From: Alkaliphilus sp. B6464
GTDB taxonomy: Bacteria; Bacillota; Clostridia; Peptostreptococcales; Natronincolaceae
Direction of reading: 5' to 3'
Length of the DNA: 64,000 nucleotides
Assembly: GCF_018141165.1 (NCBI RefSeq)
Contig: NZ_CP058557.1
Span: 558,001-622,000 of the forward strand
In this document: piece by piece, positions 24,919-37,879 of the stretch
Position numbering within the stretch: the first letter of the stretch is position 1
Layout of the letters: each line of letters begins with the position of its first letter
Notes under the pieces: model-generated
The model's database searches: none
What the model was told of the DNA's origin: nothing
What the model saw: only the letters and a program-made list of their open reading frames with translations
Position numbers and translations under genes: made by a program

Positions 24919-24978
24919 TGCAATCACCCAAATCTTTGATTTGGTGTGAATGGAGTACTCAGCGTTAGCCGAGTTTCC
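24919..24978. repeat. Two-hairpin spacer element, copy 7
   Basis: Same as 10561-10620, in the 23S-5S spacer of rrn3. Confidence 0.7.
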
Positions 24979-25089
24979 TTCAAATTAAAATCAAGTTGTA
25001 TTTCAACTGGATTTTAATCATACCACTTTAATAAGTAATATGTCAAGAGAAAATTATTCCCTCAAAACTATACAATGTTAGAATATATT

Positions 25090-28026
<2,937 letters not shown>

Positions 28027-28245
28027 AAGCTATTCGCAGTTTCGCATTCTAAATTTGTTTACTCCCTTACGGTCGCACAAATTTGATGCTCATTGCGTTT
28101 GACCTACCTTCGATTTGTTTCACAAATCGGGTTAGGTCATAATCTAACATTGTGTAGTTTTCAAGGAACTATTTAACCGTCTTTAAGACGGAATAATATA
28201 ATACCAAATAAAATGTTTTATGTCAACCTTTAAATTGGTATTCTA

Positions 28246-28321
28246 TGGTGGAGACGAGGAGAGTCGAACTCCTGACCCCCTGCTTGCAAGGCAGGTGCTC
28301 TCCCAACTGAGCTACGCCCCC
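28246..28321 (-). tRNA. tRNA-Ala(TGC) in the 16S-23S spacer
   Basis: Same sequence as 20671-20746. Confidence 0.97.
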
Positions 28322-28372
28322 ATGTATTGAAAGACAAGAAGTCCCTCAAAACTAGACAGTATAGATTGCCAA

Positions 28373-29912
<1,540 letters not shown>

Positions 29913-30032
29913 ATTTCTGGGTACCATCTTTTAAAGATGGATTTATTATTTGCTGGCTTAATCTATACTGTTTAGTTTTCAAAGACCTCTTTAAGGGCTT
30001 GTGCCCCATCGCCTTGTTGCGGCGACTTATTT

Positions 30033-30061
30033 AATATAGCATATCTGAAACATTATGTCAA
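30033..30061 (-). promoter_or_regulatory. rrn3 proximal promoter (P2)
   Basis: TTGACA (30056-30061), 17-base spacer, TATATT (30033-30038), in the same position as the rrn1 and rrn2 promoters. Confidence 0.93.
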
Positions 30062-30149
30062 CAACTTTTTTAAAATTTATTTTTTAAATTGTTGTTTTCC
30101 TAAAACCTATAGCTTCATTTTCATATCCGCTTGTTTTGAGGACTTAATT

Positions 30150-30178
30150 ACTTTAACATCTTTTTTATGCTATGTCAA
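30150..30178 (-). promoter_or_regulatory. rrn3 distal promoter (P1 candidate)
   Basis: TTGACA (30173-30178), 17-base spacer, TAAAGT (30150-30155), about 117 bases upstream of P2. The spacing fits tandem rRNA promoters; the -10 is weaker. The rest up to 30380 is AT-rich with no gene I can support. Confidence 0.6.
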
Positions 30179-30380
30179 TATACTTTTTTCTCTTTAAAAT
30201 TTTTGTTGCCCTATTTATATAAACAAAGGCCCCTCCCCTCTTATTTAGAGATGTGCACTTCTTTCATATCCCTACCTTATTATATCTATAAACATATACT
30301 TTTTATTTATACATATTTAATAATCCTAAGGCTTTATTCAAATAAACTAAGTGTCTATTTATATACAATTATAATATAAA

Positions 30381-31688
30381 TCATTCATCTCTTTTCATTA
30401 TTCCATTAACAATAGGAACTAAGCTCGCTGCAACAATACCACCAGCAAAACCGTTATTATATAAGTTCATTCCGCCATGTAGATACCCTGTATTCATTAC
30501 TAATGTCATATGCGTAAATCCAGCTAAAGTTCCAATTTTCCATCCATATTGTCCAGCGATTGGAGCTAATGTAGTTCCAAACAGCGCCGCCAATAAAGGT
30601 CCAGTGGCATTTACATCCCATACTTGGGTCGCGCATGCTAGAAAAACGCCTAAAAAAATTGGTAAAATATTTCTAGCATGTTTACCAAATGCAGCAAAAG
30701 CTACTATAGTAAGAATGCCGCCAATTGTTGGTCCATTTAACTCACCTTTTACTAGTATTACATAGGCTAAAGCTAAAAATCCAACCAATCCCATGTTGAC
30801 CATAGTTAACCCAAATCCTTCTAATGCAATAAAATCCGAACTGGCTCTACCTGATCTTTTTAATAGTTTTCCATATCCAGCAAAGCTTCTATTATTTAAA
30901 ATATATCCTAACATAATCATAGTGGTAAATATTATAGACAAGTAAATAGTAAAAACTAGATTATTACCTTTACTTACTATCGCTAGAGCTTCATTGTTTT
31001 TTCCATAGCCTCTAAGTATAGACATAAATAGTGACCCTACAATTCCAGCAGTAAAACCCATATTATATAAATTAAATCCTTGATGAAACTTACTAAAATG
31101 TGTAGCTAATGGAGGCATAATAAACCCTGCCATGACTCCAGCTATATTCCCTAAAATAACTCCATATATTATTGGAAAGTCCAACCCAAAACTAATCTGA
31201 CTAACTAAGGGTCCAAGGGCTGTCCCAAAAAAAGCAACAATTATATATTTACTAAACTTCTCTTTACGTAATAAAGCATAAAAGTATACTCCTAAAAATA
31301 TAGACCAAATATTGTATATATTCTTACCGAAAAACGCAAATGCTCCTATAGTAAAAATTGCTGCTACAAGAGGACCATTCATTTCTGCATTGCTAATTTT
31401 AGCAATAACTATTGATGCAATCATAACAAGTCCAGAATTAACTAAAGTGGACCCAATATTACCTATGACTATATAATCTGAAACTAATATACTCGGCGCA
31501 ACAATAATTCTACATATTCCACCTATAATTTCTGCTATATTATTAAAATAAAAAGCAGAAATTAATATAAATACAGCATAAAATAGTACAACACCATACT
31601 TAGTTACGTCAGATACAATTATAGCATTATTCAATGTGGATTGTTTTTCGCTTTTGTTATCCATTATATGTTCTATAGGATTCTGCAT
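30381..31688 (-). CDS. DUF1576 multi-pass membrane protein
   Basis: 435 residues from the ATG at 31688, where AAGGAGG lies six bases before; the longer frame from 31742 has no site. About 11-12 membrane segments and an internal duplication: NGP, FGK-x-x-x-NI-x-x-IFLGV and H-x-G-x-NLYN-x-GF-x-x-GI occur once in each half. This is the family annotated DUF1576, widespread in Firmicutes with no assigned function. The inverted-repeat arrangement suggests a transporter or channel, but no substrate can be read. Monocistronic here. Confidence 0.85.
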   Translation of the reverse strand: MQNPIEHIMDNKSEKQSTLNNAIIVSDVTKYGVVLFYAVFILISAFYFNNIAEIIGGICRIIVAPSILVSDYIVIGNIGSTLVNSGLVMIASIVIAKISNAEMNGPLVAAIFTIGAFAFFGKNIYNIWSIFLGVYFYALLRKEKFSKYIIVAFFGTALGPLVSQISFGLDFPIIYGVILGNIAGVMAGFIMPPLATHFSKFHQGFNLYNMGFTAGIVGSLFMSILRGYGKNNEALAIVSKGNNLVFTIYLSIIFTTMIMLGYILNNRSFAGYGKLLKRSGRASSDFIALEGFGLTMVNMGLVGFLALAYVILVKGELNGPTIGGILTIVAFAAFGKHARNILPIFLGVFLACATQVWDVNATGPLLAALFGTTLAPIAGQYGWKIGTLAGFTHMTLVMNTGYLHGGMNLYNNGFAGGIVAASLVPIVNGIMKRDE

Positions 31689-31916
31689 CCTAAGCCTCCT
31701 TATTAAAATTAAATGCCAAAAGATAATTTTAAAATTTAGCATTCTATAATCCCTATAATTATAATATCTTTTCTAGACATCTACAATTGTTTTTTGTCAA
31801 AGTAATTATAAGGTTATTATGTAATAGTGCAATGGGTATACTATATTACCAAGTACAATTCTTTGATGGTTCGTTAATCTTTACAATATTTTGAAAGTAT
31901 TATATCATTAGAGTAC

Positions 31917-32022
31917 GGTCAGAGTAGGTATTACGCGTTAAGTGTTGAGGGATGGGAAGTTGCCCTCAAACGAAGAATAGTAAAACATACTATTCGCGGT
32001 GTAATATTGCATCCGCTGTCAC
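31917..32022 (+). promoter_or_regulatory. Tetrahydrofolate (THF) riboswitch
   Basis: Contains the family core words AGAGTAG, ACGCGTTAAGTG, GATGGGA, CGAAG, CGCGGTG and TTGCATCCGCT in the expected order, closed by an imperfect P1. THF riboswitches control folate uptake and synthesis; the next gene is the folate ECF component, which confirms the assignment. Confidence 0.93.
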
Positions 32023-32024
32023 AT

Positions 32025-32088
32025 TTAAGAGAAACTACACCATACTTCTCTTATGTGGGGCGTTTTGTCCGACTTAAGAGAAAGGAGG
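32025..32088 (+). promoter_or_regulatory. Expression platform of the THF riboswitch
   Basis: TTAAGAGAAA occurs at 32025-32034 and again at 32074-32083, where it runs into the AAAGGAGG ribosome site. One complementary TTCTCTTA (32046-32053) can pair with either copy, giving two exclusive hairpins, one of which covers the ribosome site. This suggests control of translation rather than termination. Confidence 0.6.
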
Positions 32089-32095
32089 TGGCGTT

Positions 32096-32671
32096 ATGGA
32101 TAACAACGAGAAAATTTCGTCTAGGAGACCCATGTATAGCAATCGTTTATCAACAAAATCCCTAGTTCTAGCTGCTATCTTTGTAGCTATGAATATTATT
32201 CTATCGAGGCTTGGTGCTATTATGCTATTTAATGGCAGTGTACGCTTTAGCTTTGGTAATATCCCTTTAATATTATCTGGATTAGTTTTAGGACCAGGAG
32301 CAGGAGCTATGACTGGTGGAATAGCCGATTTACTAGGTTTTTTTATTAATTCCCACGGTGGAGCATTTCATCCCGGTTTTACACTCAGCTCTATATTAAC
32401 AGGAACAATTCCAGGAATAGTTATGTTTTTAAGTCCTACTAAAAAATCTTCTCTATTAAATGTAGTTGTATCTAATATATCTATATTAATTGTAGTAAGT
32501 CTTCTTTTAAATACTTATTGGCTTTCACAACTACAAGGAAATGCATATTTAGTATTATTGCCAGCTAGAGCTGCTACTAGCATAATTATTACTATATTGA
32601 ATATATTAATAACCTATCCATTAATTAAAAGTTTAGAAAAAACTGGATTAATATTGGATAAGACAAAATAA
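32096..32671 (+). CDS. folT: Folate ECF transporter substrate-binding component
   Basis: 191 residues, six predicted membrane segments. S component that captures folate and works with shared EcfA/A'/T elsewhere in the genome. Family features: an N-terminal STKSLVLAAIFVAMNIILSR helix, VRFSFGNIPLILSGLVLGPG and the GGIADLLGF loop. AAAGGAGGTGGCGTT precedes the ATG. Under the THF riboswitch, so expressed when reduced folates are scarce. A glutaredoxin gene follows after 17 bases. Confidence 0.93.
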   Translation: MDNNEKISSRRPMYSNRLSTKSLVLAAIFVAMNIILSRLGAIMLFNGSVRFSFGNIPLILSGLVLGPGAGAMTGGIADLLGFFINSHGGAFHPGFTLSSILTGTIPGIVMFLSPTKKSSLLNVVVSNISILIVVSLLLNTYWLSQLQGNAYLVLLPARAATSIIITILNILITYPLIKSLEKTGLILDKTK

Positions 32672-32688
32672 ATTAGAGGAGTGGTTGT

Positions 32689-32946
32689 TTGAAGGATATC
32701 ATTATATATACGAAAAATTACTGTCCTTATTGCAAAAAAGCAGTATCTCTTTTATCTTCTAAAGGAGTTCCATTTAAAGAAATTGACATAACATATGATG
32801 ATCTAACTTTTAATAAAGTTATGGAAAAAACAGGTTGGGATACAGTGCCTCAAGTTTTTATAGACGAAGAGTTCCTTGGTGGTTGTGATGATATCCATGC
32901 TTTAGATGAGCAAGGATTACTGGACAAAAAGTTAGGTTTAAATTAA
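32689..32946 (+). CDS. grxC: Glutaredoxin (CPYC type)
   Basis: 85-residue single-domain glutaredoxin with the active site C12-P-Y-C15, the cis-proline TVPQVFI near 53-59 and GGCDDIHAL for glutathione-type binding. Start is TTG at 32689 with GAGGAG before it; no ATG fits. It follows folT closely and no terminator lies between, so it is probably part of the THF-controlled transcript, which is an unexpected link. A perfect palindrome terminates the pair. Confidence 0.93.
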   Translation: MKDIIIYTKNYCPYCKKAVSLLSSKGVPFKEIDITYDDLTFNKVMEKTGWDTVPQVFIDEEFLGGCDDIHALDEQGLLDKKLGLN

Positions 32947-32949
32947 AAT

Positions 32950-32989
32950 CCATAAAGCCCTATCTAATTAATTAGATAGGGCTTTATGG
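32950..32989. terminator. Perfect 40-bp palindrome behind folT-grx
   Basis: Loop-free inverted repeat with core CCCTATCTAATTAATTAG. Ends the folT-grx transcript, and on the other strand the DUF421-DUF4363 transcript; the T-runs are weak on both sides. Confidence 0.7.
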
Positions 32990-32995
32990 TAAGTG

Positions 32996-33376
32996 TTATA
33001 ATACATTTACTAACTTTAAGCTTCCTTTGTCTTTAATATGACTAATCAATAACCTGAATTCCCCCAGTTCTCCTAACGCCGATGTTCTCTCCTCTATTTC
33101 TACATATTGACTTAATCTTGCAATAGCAATATCTATAGCATCCATTTCATAATGCTCCAAAAATAGTTGCCATATCTTTTTAGTATCTTTCCATTGAGCT
33201 TTAAGGCCTTCAAGACGATCTTTAGCCTGACTCCACTCATTTTCATTTATAGACTTATTTAATATTTTTATATCTTCAAGTAATTTTTCACAACTACGAT
33301 TAATATATTGATTAATCATAAATGTACCTACAATAAAAATTACTAGAATAAGCAAAGTAACTACTACAGTACGCAT
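32996..33376 (-). CDS. DUF4363 family protein
   Basis: 126 residues: one N-terminal membrane segment (about 4-24) and an amphipathic helical part with WSQAKDRLEGLKAQWKDTKK. This small family usually sits behind a DUF421 gene in Clostridia, as here (16 bases away), and is linked with spore-forming Firmicutes. AAGGGTG ribosome site before the ATG at 33376. Function unknown; it may be a partner of the DUF421 protein at the membrane. Confidence 0.82.
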   Translation of the reverse strand: MRTVVVTLLILVIFIVGTFMINQYINRSCEKLLEDIKILNKSINENEWSQAKDRLEGLKAQWKDTKKIWQLFLEHYEMDAIDIAIARLSQYVEIEERTSALGELGEFRLLISHIKDKGSLKLVNVL

Positions 33377-33391
33377 ATAATCACCCTTCCC

Positions 33392-34072
33392 CTAATTTTG
33401 CTTCTCTTGTGCGTAAAAAATCTTGTCAGAGGATAAAAAAGCAAAAAATACATTTTCTATGTTATCTATATTCTGTTTTCCGAGCTGATTCATTAACCAA
33501 TTTTCGTCATACCCTGCTTTTCTTAGCTTAGTATCATTTAATTTCCCATCAACAATTAGCGTCACAGGTAGTTCTTCATATTGAATATGATCATACGAGT
33601 ATAAGTCTGATGTTATAACAGGTCTTTTATCTGCTTTGGGAAGTATACTCATCTGCCCATTGGTTTCTAAGATTGCATAATCTATATCACTAATATTGAA
33701 ATAATCCTTATTTCTAAGTGCTTCTAAAAGATCATTCATATTAACCCTCTGTCTACGCAATTCAGATTGGTCTATTCTACCCTTATGTATTAATATACTA
33801 GGTTTTCCACAAATGATCTCCCGAAATTTTTCACTTTTTAATGAAAAGTATGAAATTAAAACCTGCATAGATAATAGAGCAATTATCGGAATAACTCCAT
33901 TTATTAAAGGGATTCCAACATCCTCCATTGGTGTAGCTGCAAGTTCTGCAATCATTATCATTATTACTAGCTCAAATGGCTGCATTTCTGCTACTTGTCG
34001 CTTACCCATCATTCTAATAACAACAACTACTAGAGAATATAATAGTATTGCTCTTACAAATACAACAAACAT
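33392..34072 (-). CDS. DUF421 (YetF-like) membrane protein
   Basis: 226 residues: three N-terminal membrane segments (about 5-80) and a soluble C-terminal domain with the typical KPSILIHKGRID, LRRQRVNMNDLLEALRN and YAILETNGQMSILPK stretches. Bacillus YetF/YdfS-type proteins of this family are reported with the spore membrane and germination; a definite role here is not shown. Ribosome site GAGGG before the ATG at 34072. First gene of a two-gene unit with DUF4363. Confidence 0.9.
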   Translation of the reverse strand: MFVVFVRAILLYSLVVVVIRMMGKRQVAEMQPFELVIMIMIAELAATPMEDVGIPLINGVIPIIALLSMQVLISYFSLKSEKFREIICGKPSILIHKGRIDQSELRRQRVNMNDLLEALRNKDYFNISDIDYAILETNGQMSILPKADKRPVITSDLYSYDHIQYEELPVTLIVDGKLNDTKLRKAGYDENWLMNQLGKQNIDNIENVFFAFLSSDKIFYAQEKQN

Positions 34073-34168
34073 ATTTTACATCCCTCATTTCTTTTTACAT
34101 TATTATATTATTGCCCTATAAAATTTTTATATTAGCTTTATGTCATAGAACTTGCTTATATAGTAAAT

Positions 34169-34213
34169 AATCTTACAAAAAAGTAATGTAGACGTTCACC
34201 TACTTGTAAGGTT
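34169..34213. repeat. Inverted repeat in the DUF421-uppP divergent spacer
   Basis: AATCTTACAA...TTGTAAGGTT with an inner GTAGAC/CACCTAC-like stem. It lies among the divergent promoter regions; role unknown. Confidence 0.4.
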
Positions 34214-34304
34214 GATTATTTAAAATAATATTATAATGCTTAACAAAGAAAGATTGATACAAGTGAAATTTATGGAAGTTATAAGCTTATGTAAAATCTT
34301 TTAA

Positions 34305-34343
34305 AATATGTGATAGTTTTAAAGATTAAAACTATCACATATT
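34305..34343. promoter_or_regulatory. 16-bp inverted repeat upstream of uppP
   Basis: Perfect arms of 16 bases (34305-34320 and 34328-34343) around a 7-base loop, 55 bases before the uppP start and just before a TATAAT word at 34358. Could be an operator or a leader hairpin; it has no T-run for termination towards uppP. Confidence 0.5.
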
Positions 34344-34397
34344 CTACTAATGTATGTTATAATCATTCTTGTTAATATTTTATTAGGAGGTGGTAGG

Positions 34398-35225
34398 ATG
34401 ACAGTCATAAAAGCTATTATATTAGGTGTCATTCAAGGGCTTACAGAATTTTTGCCAGTCAGTAGCTCTGGTCATTTAGCAGTTGCTCAGCAGCTTTTAA
34501 AGGTTCCTGAGGATCGAATTCTTTTCTTTACAATAATGATGCACTTAGGTACATTATTTTCGATATTTGTTGTTTATGCTAAAGACATAGCTATGATTAT
34601 TGTAGAATTCCTTCGTCTATTAGGTGAATTAATTACAGGAAAAGGTTTAAGGCTCAATAATGAATATAGAAAGCTTGGTGTTTTTATTATTATTGCAACA
34701 ATACCAACAGGATTGATGGGAATATTCCTCGACGATCTATTTGCTAGTTTCTATACATCTACCATAGTAATTGGTATTGCATTAATGATAACAGGTACAC
34801 TCTTATGGATAGCTGAAAAATCTAATTCTGGGAAAAGAACCATCAAAGATATGCATGGATTAGACGCTTTAATAGTAGGTATATTCCAAGGACTTGCTAT
34901 TACACCTGGTATTTCAAGATCTGGATCTACCATTGTAGGTTCTCTTTTTAGGGGATTTGATAAGGAGTTAGCTACTAAATTTTCCTTTTTAATTTCTATT
35001 CCTGCTATTCTTGGAGCAACTGTATTTGAAGTTAAGGATGTTCTTGAGGTGGGTATGGGAGATATCACTATAGGTATTTTAGTAGCTGGTGTACTAGCCG
35101 CCTTCATATCTGGTTTGTTTGCTATTAGGACTTTAATTAACTTTATAAAGAAAGAAAAGTTATATTACTTCTCTTTTTATACTTGGATTGTAGGAGCAGT
35201 TGTAATATTAACATCAATATTCTAA
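34398..35225 (+). CDS. uppP: Undecaprenyl-diphosphatase
   Basis: Removes a phosphate from undecaprenyl diphosphate so that the lipid carrier can return to peptidoglycan synthesis; overproduction gives bacitracin resistance. 275 residues from the ATG at 34398 (AGGAGG before it; the frame from 34350 has no site). Eight or so membrane segments with the two BacA motifs: QGLTEFLPVSSSGHL (14-28) and PGISRSGSTI near 173-182. Terminated by the hairpin at 35245. Confidence 0.96.
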   Translation: MTVIKAIILGVIQGLTEFLPVSSSGHLAVAQQLLKVPEDRILFFTIMMHLGTLFSIFVVYAKDIAMIIVEFLRLLGELITGKGLRLNNEYRKLGVFIIIATIPTGLMGIFLDDLFASFYTSTIVIGIALMITGTLLWIAEKSNSGKRTIKDMHGLDALIVGIFQGLAITPGISRSGSTIVGSLFRGFDKELATKFSFLISIPAILGATVFEVKDVLEVGMGDITIGILVAGVLAAFISGLFAIRTLINFIKKEKLYYFSFYTWIVGAVVILTSIF

Positions 35226-35244
35226 TTAAACAATGCGTAATTTT

Positions 35245-35274
35245 AAAACCCTCCATATTTGATGGAGGGTTTTT
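35245..35274 (+). terminator. uppP terminator
   Basis: Stem CCCTCCAT/ATGGAGGG followed by TTTTT. Confidence 0.92.
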
Positions 35275-35281
35275 CTGTAAA

Positions 35282-35443
35282 TTATTTCCTTAGAACCACT
35301 GGTCTTGGAAATATAATATTATTTTCTAAGTGTATATGCTGAAATATATCGGATTCTAGAAACTCAAGTCCTTTAAATGTTAAATCGTAAGATTGGCAAC
35401 CATCGCTAGGTACTGTATAGTCATTAGTAATTTTTCTTAAATA
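35282..35443 (-). pseudogene. C-terminal remnant of an iron-sulfur repair protein (ric/ytfE/scdA)
   Basis: Below usual size cut-offs. The minus strand reads about 53 codons, from just inside an in-frame TAG at 35444-35446, through YLRKITNDYTVPSDGCQSY and FQHIHLENNIIFPR, to a stop at 35282. The H-x-H-x-E-N-N-I-x-F-P end and the LRKITN-x-YTVP words are those of the di-iron Ric/ScdA family that mends nitrosylated Fe-S clusters. The N-terminal two thirds are gone and there is no start or ribosome site. Confidence 0.75.
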
Positions 35444-35496
35444 CTATATAGACTAAATAAATACTTTTATCTAAATCACATTTTTAAAAATAATAA

Positions 35497-36756
35497 TTAT
35501 TGATTCTCTGGTAAAATTTGAGCTCTTATTTTTTGTATCCTATGGTTAGAAATAGATTCTACAGTAAACTTTACATTTTCATGTACAACAGCTTCCCCTA
35601 CTTTAGGTAGCCTTCCCAGTTCACCCATAATAAACCCTCCCAAGGAATCAAAATCTTCCGATACCATATTAAGACCAAGGAACCCATTGATAAATACAAT
35701 CTTTGTACTACCATCTACAACATACTCTTGCTCATTTATTTTTTCAACTTCTTTTTCAACTTCATCATACTCATCTTCGATTTCGCCAACTATTTCTTCA
35801 ATCAAATCTTCTATAGTTACAATACCAGCAGTACCACCATATTCATCAATAACTATAGCCATATGTACCCTGTTTTTTTTCATTTCTTTAAAAAGCTCAG
35901 TTATTCTTTTAAACTCATAGGTATAATAAGACTCTCTTATATACTTAGTAATATTAAAATCCTCCGTAGTATCTTCTGCATAAATTAGATCCTTTACATT
36001 TACAATACCAATTATATTATCAAAGTTTCCATCATATATAGGATACCTTGAGTATTTTTCCTTTTTAATAAATTCCATAACCTCATTAAAATCCGAATCA
36101 ATATTTATTGCAGATATATCAGTTCTTTGAATCATAACATCTTTTATTTGTAGATCTCCAAATTCAAATACATTATAAATCATTTGCTTTTCTTCTATTT
36201 CCAAAACTCCTTCTTCATGGCTTACATTAACTATAGATTTTAATTCCTCTTCAGTAATATAAGGAGCATCTTTATCATTTTTTCCGCCTAATATTCTAAC
36301 TAAAAAATTAGTTATTTTAGTAAGTACAATAACAATAGGATTAATTATCGTAACAATTAATGAAAGAGGCTTAGCCACAATTAGGGCCACCCTCTCAGCA
36401 TTTTGTGCAGCCAAAGATTTTGGAGTAATTTCAGAGAATATCAAAATTAATACTGTCATTACTATAGTTGCTATAGCAACAGCATTTCCTTTAAACAATT
36501 CCATAGTAAGAGCAGTAGCTAGAGCCGAACCAGCAATATTAGCAATATTATTACCTACTAAAACACTACCTATTAACTTACTAGGGTTTTCTACCAACCT
36601 TTGGACCAACTTAGCACCTTTAACATTTTCATCTACCATATATCTAACTCTGATTTTACTCAAAGACATAAGAGATGTTTCTGCGGCTGAGAAAAATGCT
36701 GATATTATAAGCAGCAAAACTAGCATTAGTAATTGTATCAAAATATTTGAAGTCAT
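35497..36756 (-). CDS. CNNM/CorC-type transporter with CBS domains
   Basis: 419 residues from the ATG at 36756 (GGGGAT nine bases before; a GTG at 36765 is too near). Order: CNNM (DUF21) membrane domain with four segments (about 1-185, including LISAFFSAAETSLMSLSK), two CBS domains (about 205-330, with YSRYPIYDGNFDNIIGIVNV and HMAIVIDEYGGTAGIVTIED), and a CorC/HlyC C-terminal domain. Relatives export Mg2+ or Co2+ or confer Mg2+ tolerance; 'hemolysin' names are historical. Monocistronic; ion unknown. Confidence 0.92.
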   Translation of the reverse strand: MTSNILIQLLMLVLLLIISAFFSAAETSLMSLSKIRVRYMVDENVKGAKLVQRLVENPSKLIGSVLVGNNIANIAGSALATALTMELFKGNAVAIATIVMTVLILIFSEITPKSLAAQNAERVALIVAKPLSLIVTIINPIVIVLTKITNFLVRILGGKNDKDAPYITEEELKSIVNVSHEEGVLEIEEKQMIYNVFEFGDLQIKDVMIQRTDISAINIDSDFNEVMEFIKKEKYSRYPIYDGNFDNIIGIVNVKDLIYAEDTTEDFNITKYIRESYYTYEFKRITELFKEMKKNRVHMAIVIDEYGGTAGIVTIEDLIEEIVGEIEDEYDEVEKEVEKINEQEYVVDGSTKIVFINGFLGLNMVSEDFDSLGGFIMGELGRLPKVGEAVVHENVKFTVESISNHRIQKIRAQILPENQ

Positions 36757-36920
36757 ATTAATCACATCCCCAATTAAGTAGTACGCATCTTAACTATACT
36801 TTTTCAGATACATAACTTAATTATACCCTCTTTTTGTATATTTCATTTTAAAAAACAGCAAAGTTGTCCAAGAACTCTCCTGAATACGAAAGAGGAATAC
36901 CTTCCATTTTGACTCCTGCT

Positions 36921-36958
36921 TATATAGCCTAGGAAAGTATACTTTCCTAGACTATATA
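36921..36958 (-). terminator. Terminator behind the L,D-transpeptidase gene
   Basis: 22-bp perfect palindrome (36929-36950) extended by seven further pairs on each side after one mismatch. About 20 bases after the stop codon at 36979. Confidence 0.7.
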
Positions 36959-36978
36959 AAATTTAATATTAATTAGAA

Positions 36979-37743
36979 TTAATCCATAATTATAATTCCT
37001 AATTTTTTATAGGTTTCATAGCTAATATGAGGATCCTTTGGAAGGTCATGGTTTTTTTGGAAATCATATAGGGCCTGTTCCATATGTGGACCGTACTTAC
37101 CATCTAAATAGTCTACATCATAATATCCATACGCTCTTAATCTAGCTTGAACTTCCATTACATCTGCTCCTATATCTCCTGGAGATATAGTACGAAGTCC
37201 ATAACCAAACGGTCCAAACATTCCATTAATAATAGCAACTGGAGTCTCGTGCTTAACATATTTATAAAGGTCCTCTACATCCTTATTGTTCATTCGCACA
37301 CACCCAGCAGAAGCATTTGAACCAATAGAATTTGGCTTATCAGTACCATGAATTCCATATGTACCCCAGGGTACGTTAAGTCCCATCCATCGCGTTCCAA
37401 ATCCGCCTCCCCACTTAGCCTTATTAATTATTTTCCATGTACCTATAGGAGTTGGAGTATTTAATTTTCCACTAGCAATTGGATATATCTTTATTGTTTC
37501 GTTTCCATTAACTAAATATAACCGTTTTTCAGAGATATCAATTAATATCTTTAAATTCTCATATTCCGGATTTTCTGTAATCATTTTGCTTTCCCATGCA
37601 ATATACTCTATGTATTCACTATATCCCAAAACCTCTTTATCCCTTTGTGTTTTATTTCTTATTAGGTTTATATTTTTCCCAATTAAAAGAATAGTTATAA
37701 TGCAAAACATAGATGTTACTATTAAAATCCCTTTCTTTAACAT
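36979..37743 (-). CDS. L,D-transpeptidase (YkuD) with peptidoglycan-binding domain
   Basis: 254 residues from the ATG at 37743 (GGGGGGAT before; the upstream ATG has no site). One N-terminal membrane anchor (about 5-22), a YkuD catalytic domain (about 64-176) with H132 in YGIHGTD and the S-A-G-C148-V-R150 active site, and a C-terminal PG_binding_1 domain (about 190-250, ISPGDIGADVMEVQARLRAYG). Makes 3-3 cross-links or attaches proteins to peptidoglycan outside the membrane. Divergent from a VanW-family gene; both act at the envelope. Confidence 0.93.
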   Translation of the reverse strand: MLKKGILIVTSMFCIITILLIGKNINLIRNKTQRDKEVLGYSEYIEYIAWESKMITENPEYENLKILIDISEKRLYLVNGNETIKIYPIASGKLNTPTPIGTWKIINKAKWGGGFGTRWMGLNVPWGTYGIHGTDKPNSIGSNASAGCVRMNNKDVEDLYKYVKHETPVAIINGMFGPFGYGLRTISPGDIGADVMEVQARLRAYGYYDVDYLDGKYGPHMEQALYDFQKNHDLPKDPHISYETYKKLGIIIMD

Positions 37744-37816
37744 TTTATCCCCCCCACATTCCAATTATATGCAAGGGGACAATCTTGTCATACAAATAAA
37801 ACGTACATATTTTCTA

Positions 37817-37840
37817 ACAATATATCTAAAAATATATTGT
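37817..37840. repeat. Hairpin in the ykuD/vanW divergent promoter region
   Basis: ACAATATAT/ATATATTGT around a 6-base loop, between two divergent genes; could be a shared operator. Confidence 0.35.
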
Positions 37841-37879
37841 AATAGTATTAATAGATTAATTTAAAATAGGGGTGATAAT

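Noticed and set aside
30167-30379. 70-codon + strand frame in the rrn3 upstream region
   Set aside because: Very hydrophobic AT-rich composition, no ribosome site, overlaps rRNA promoter sequence.
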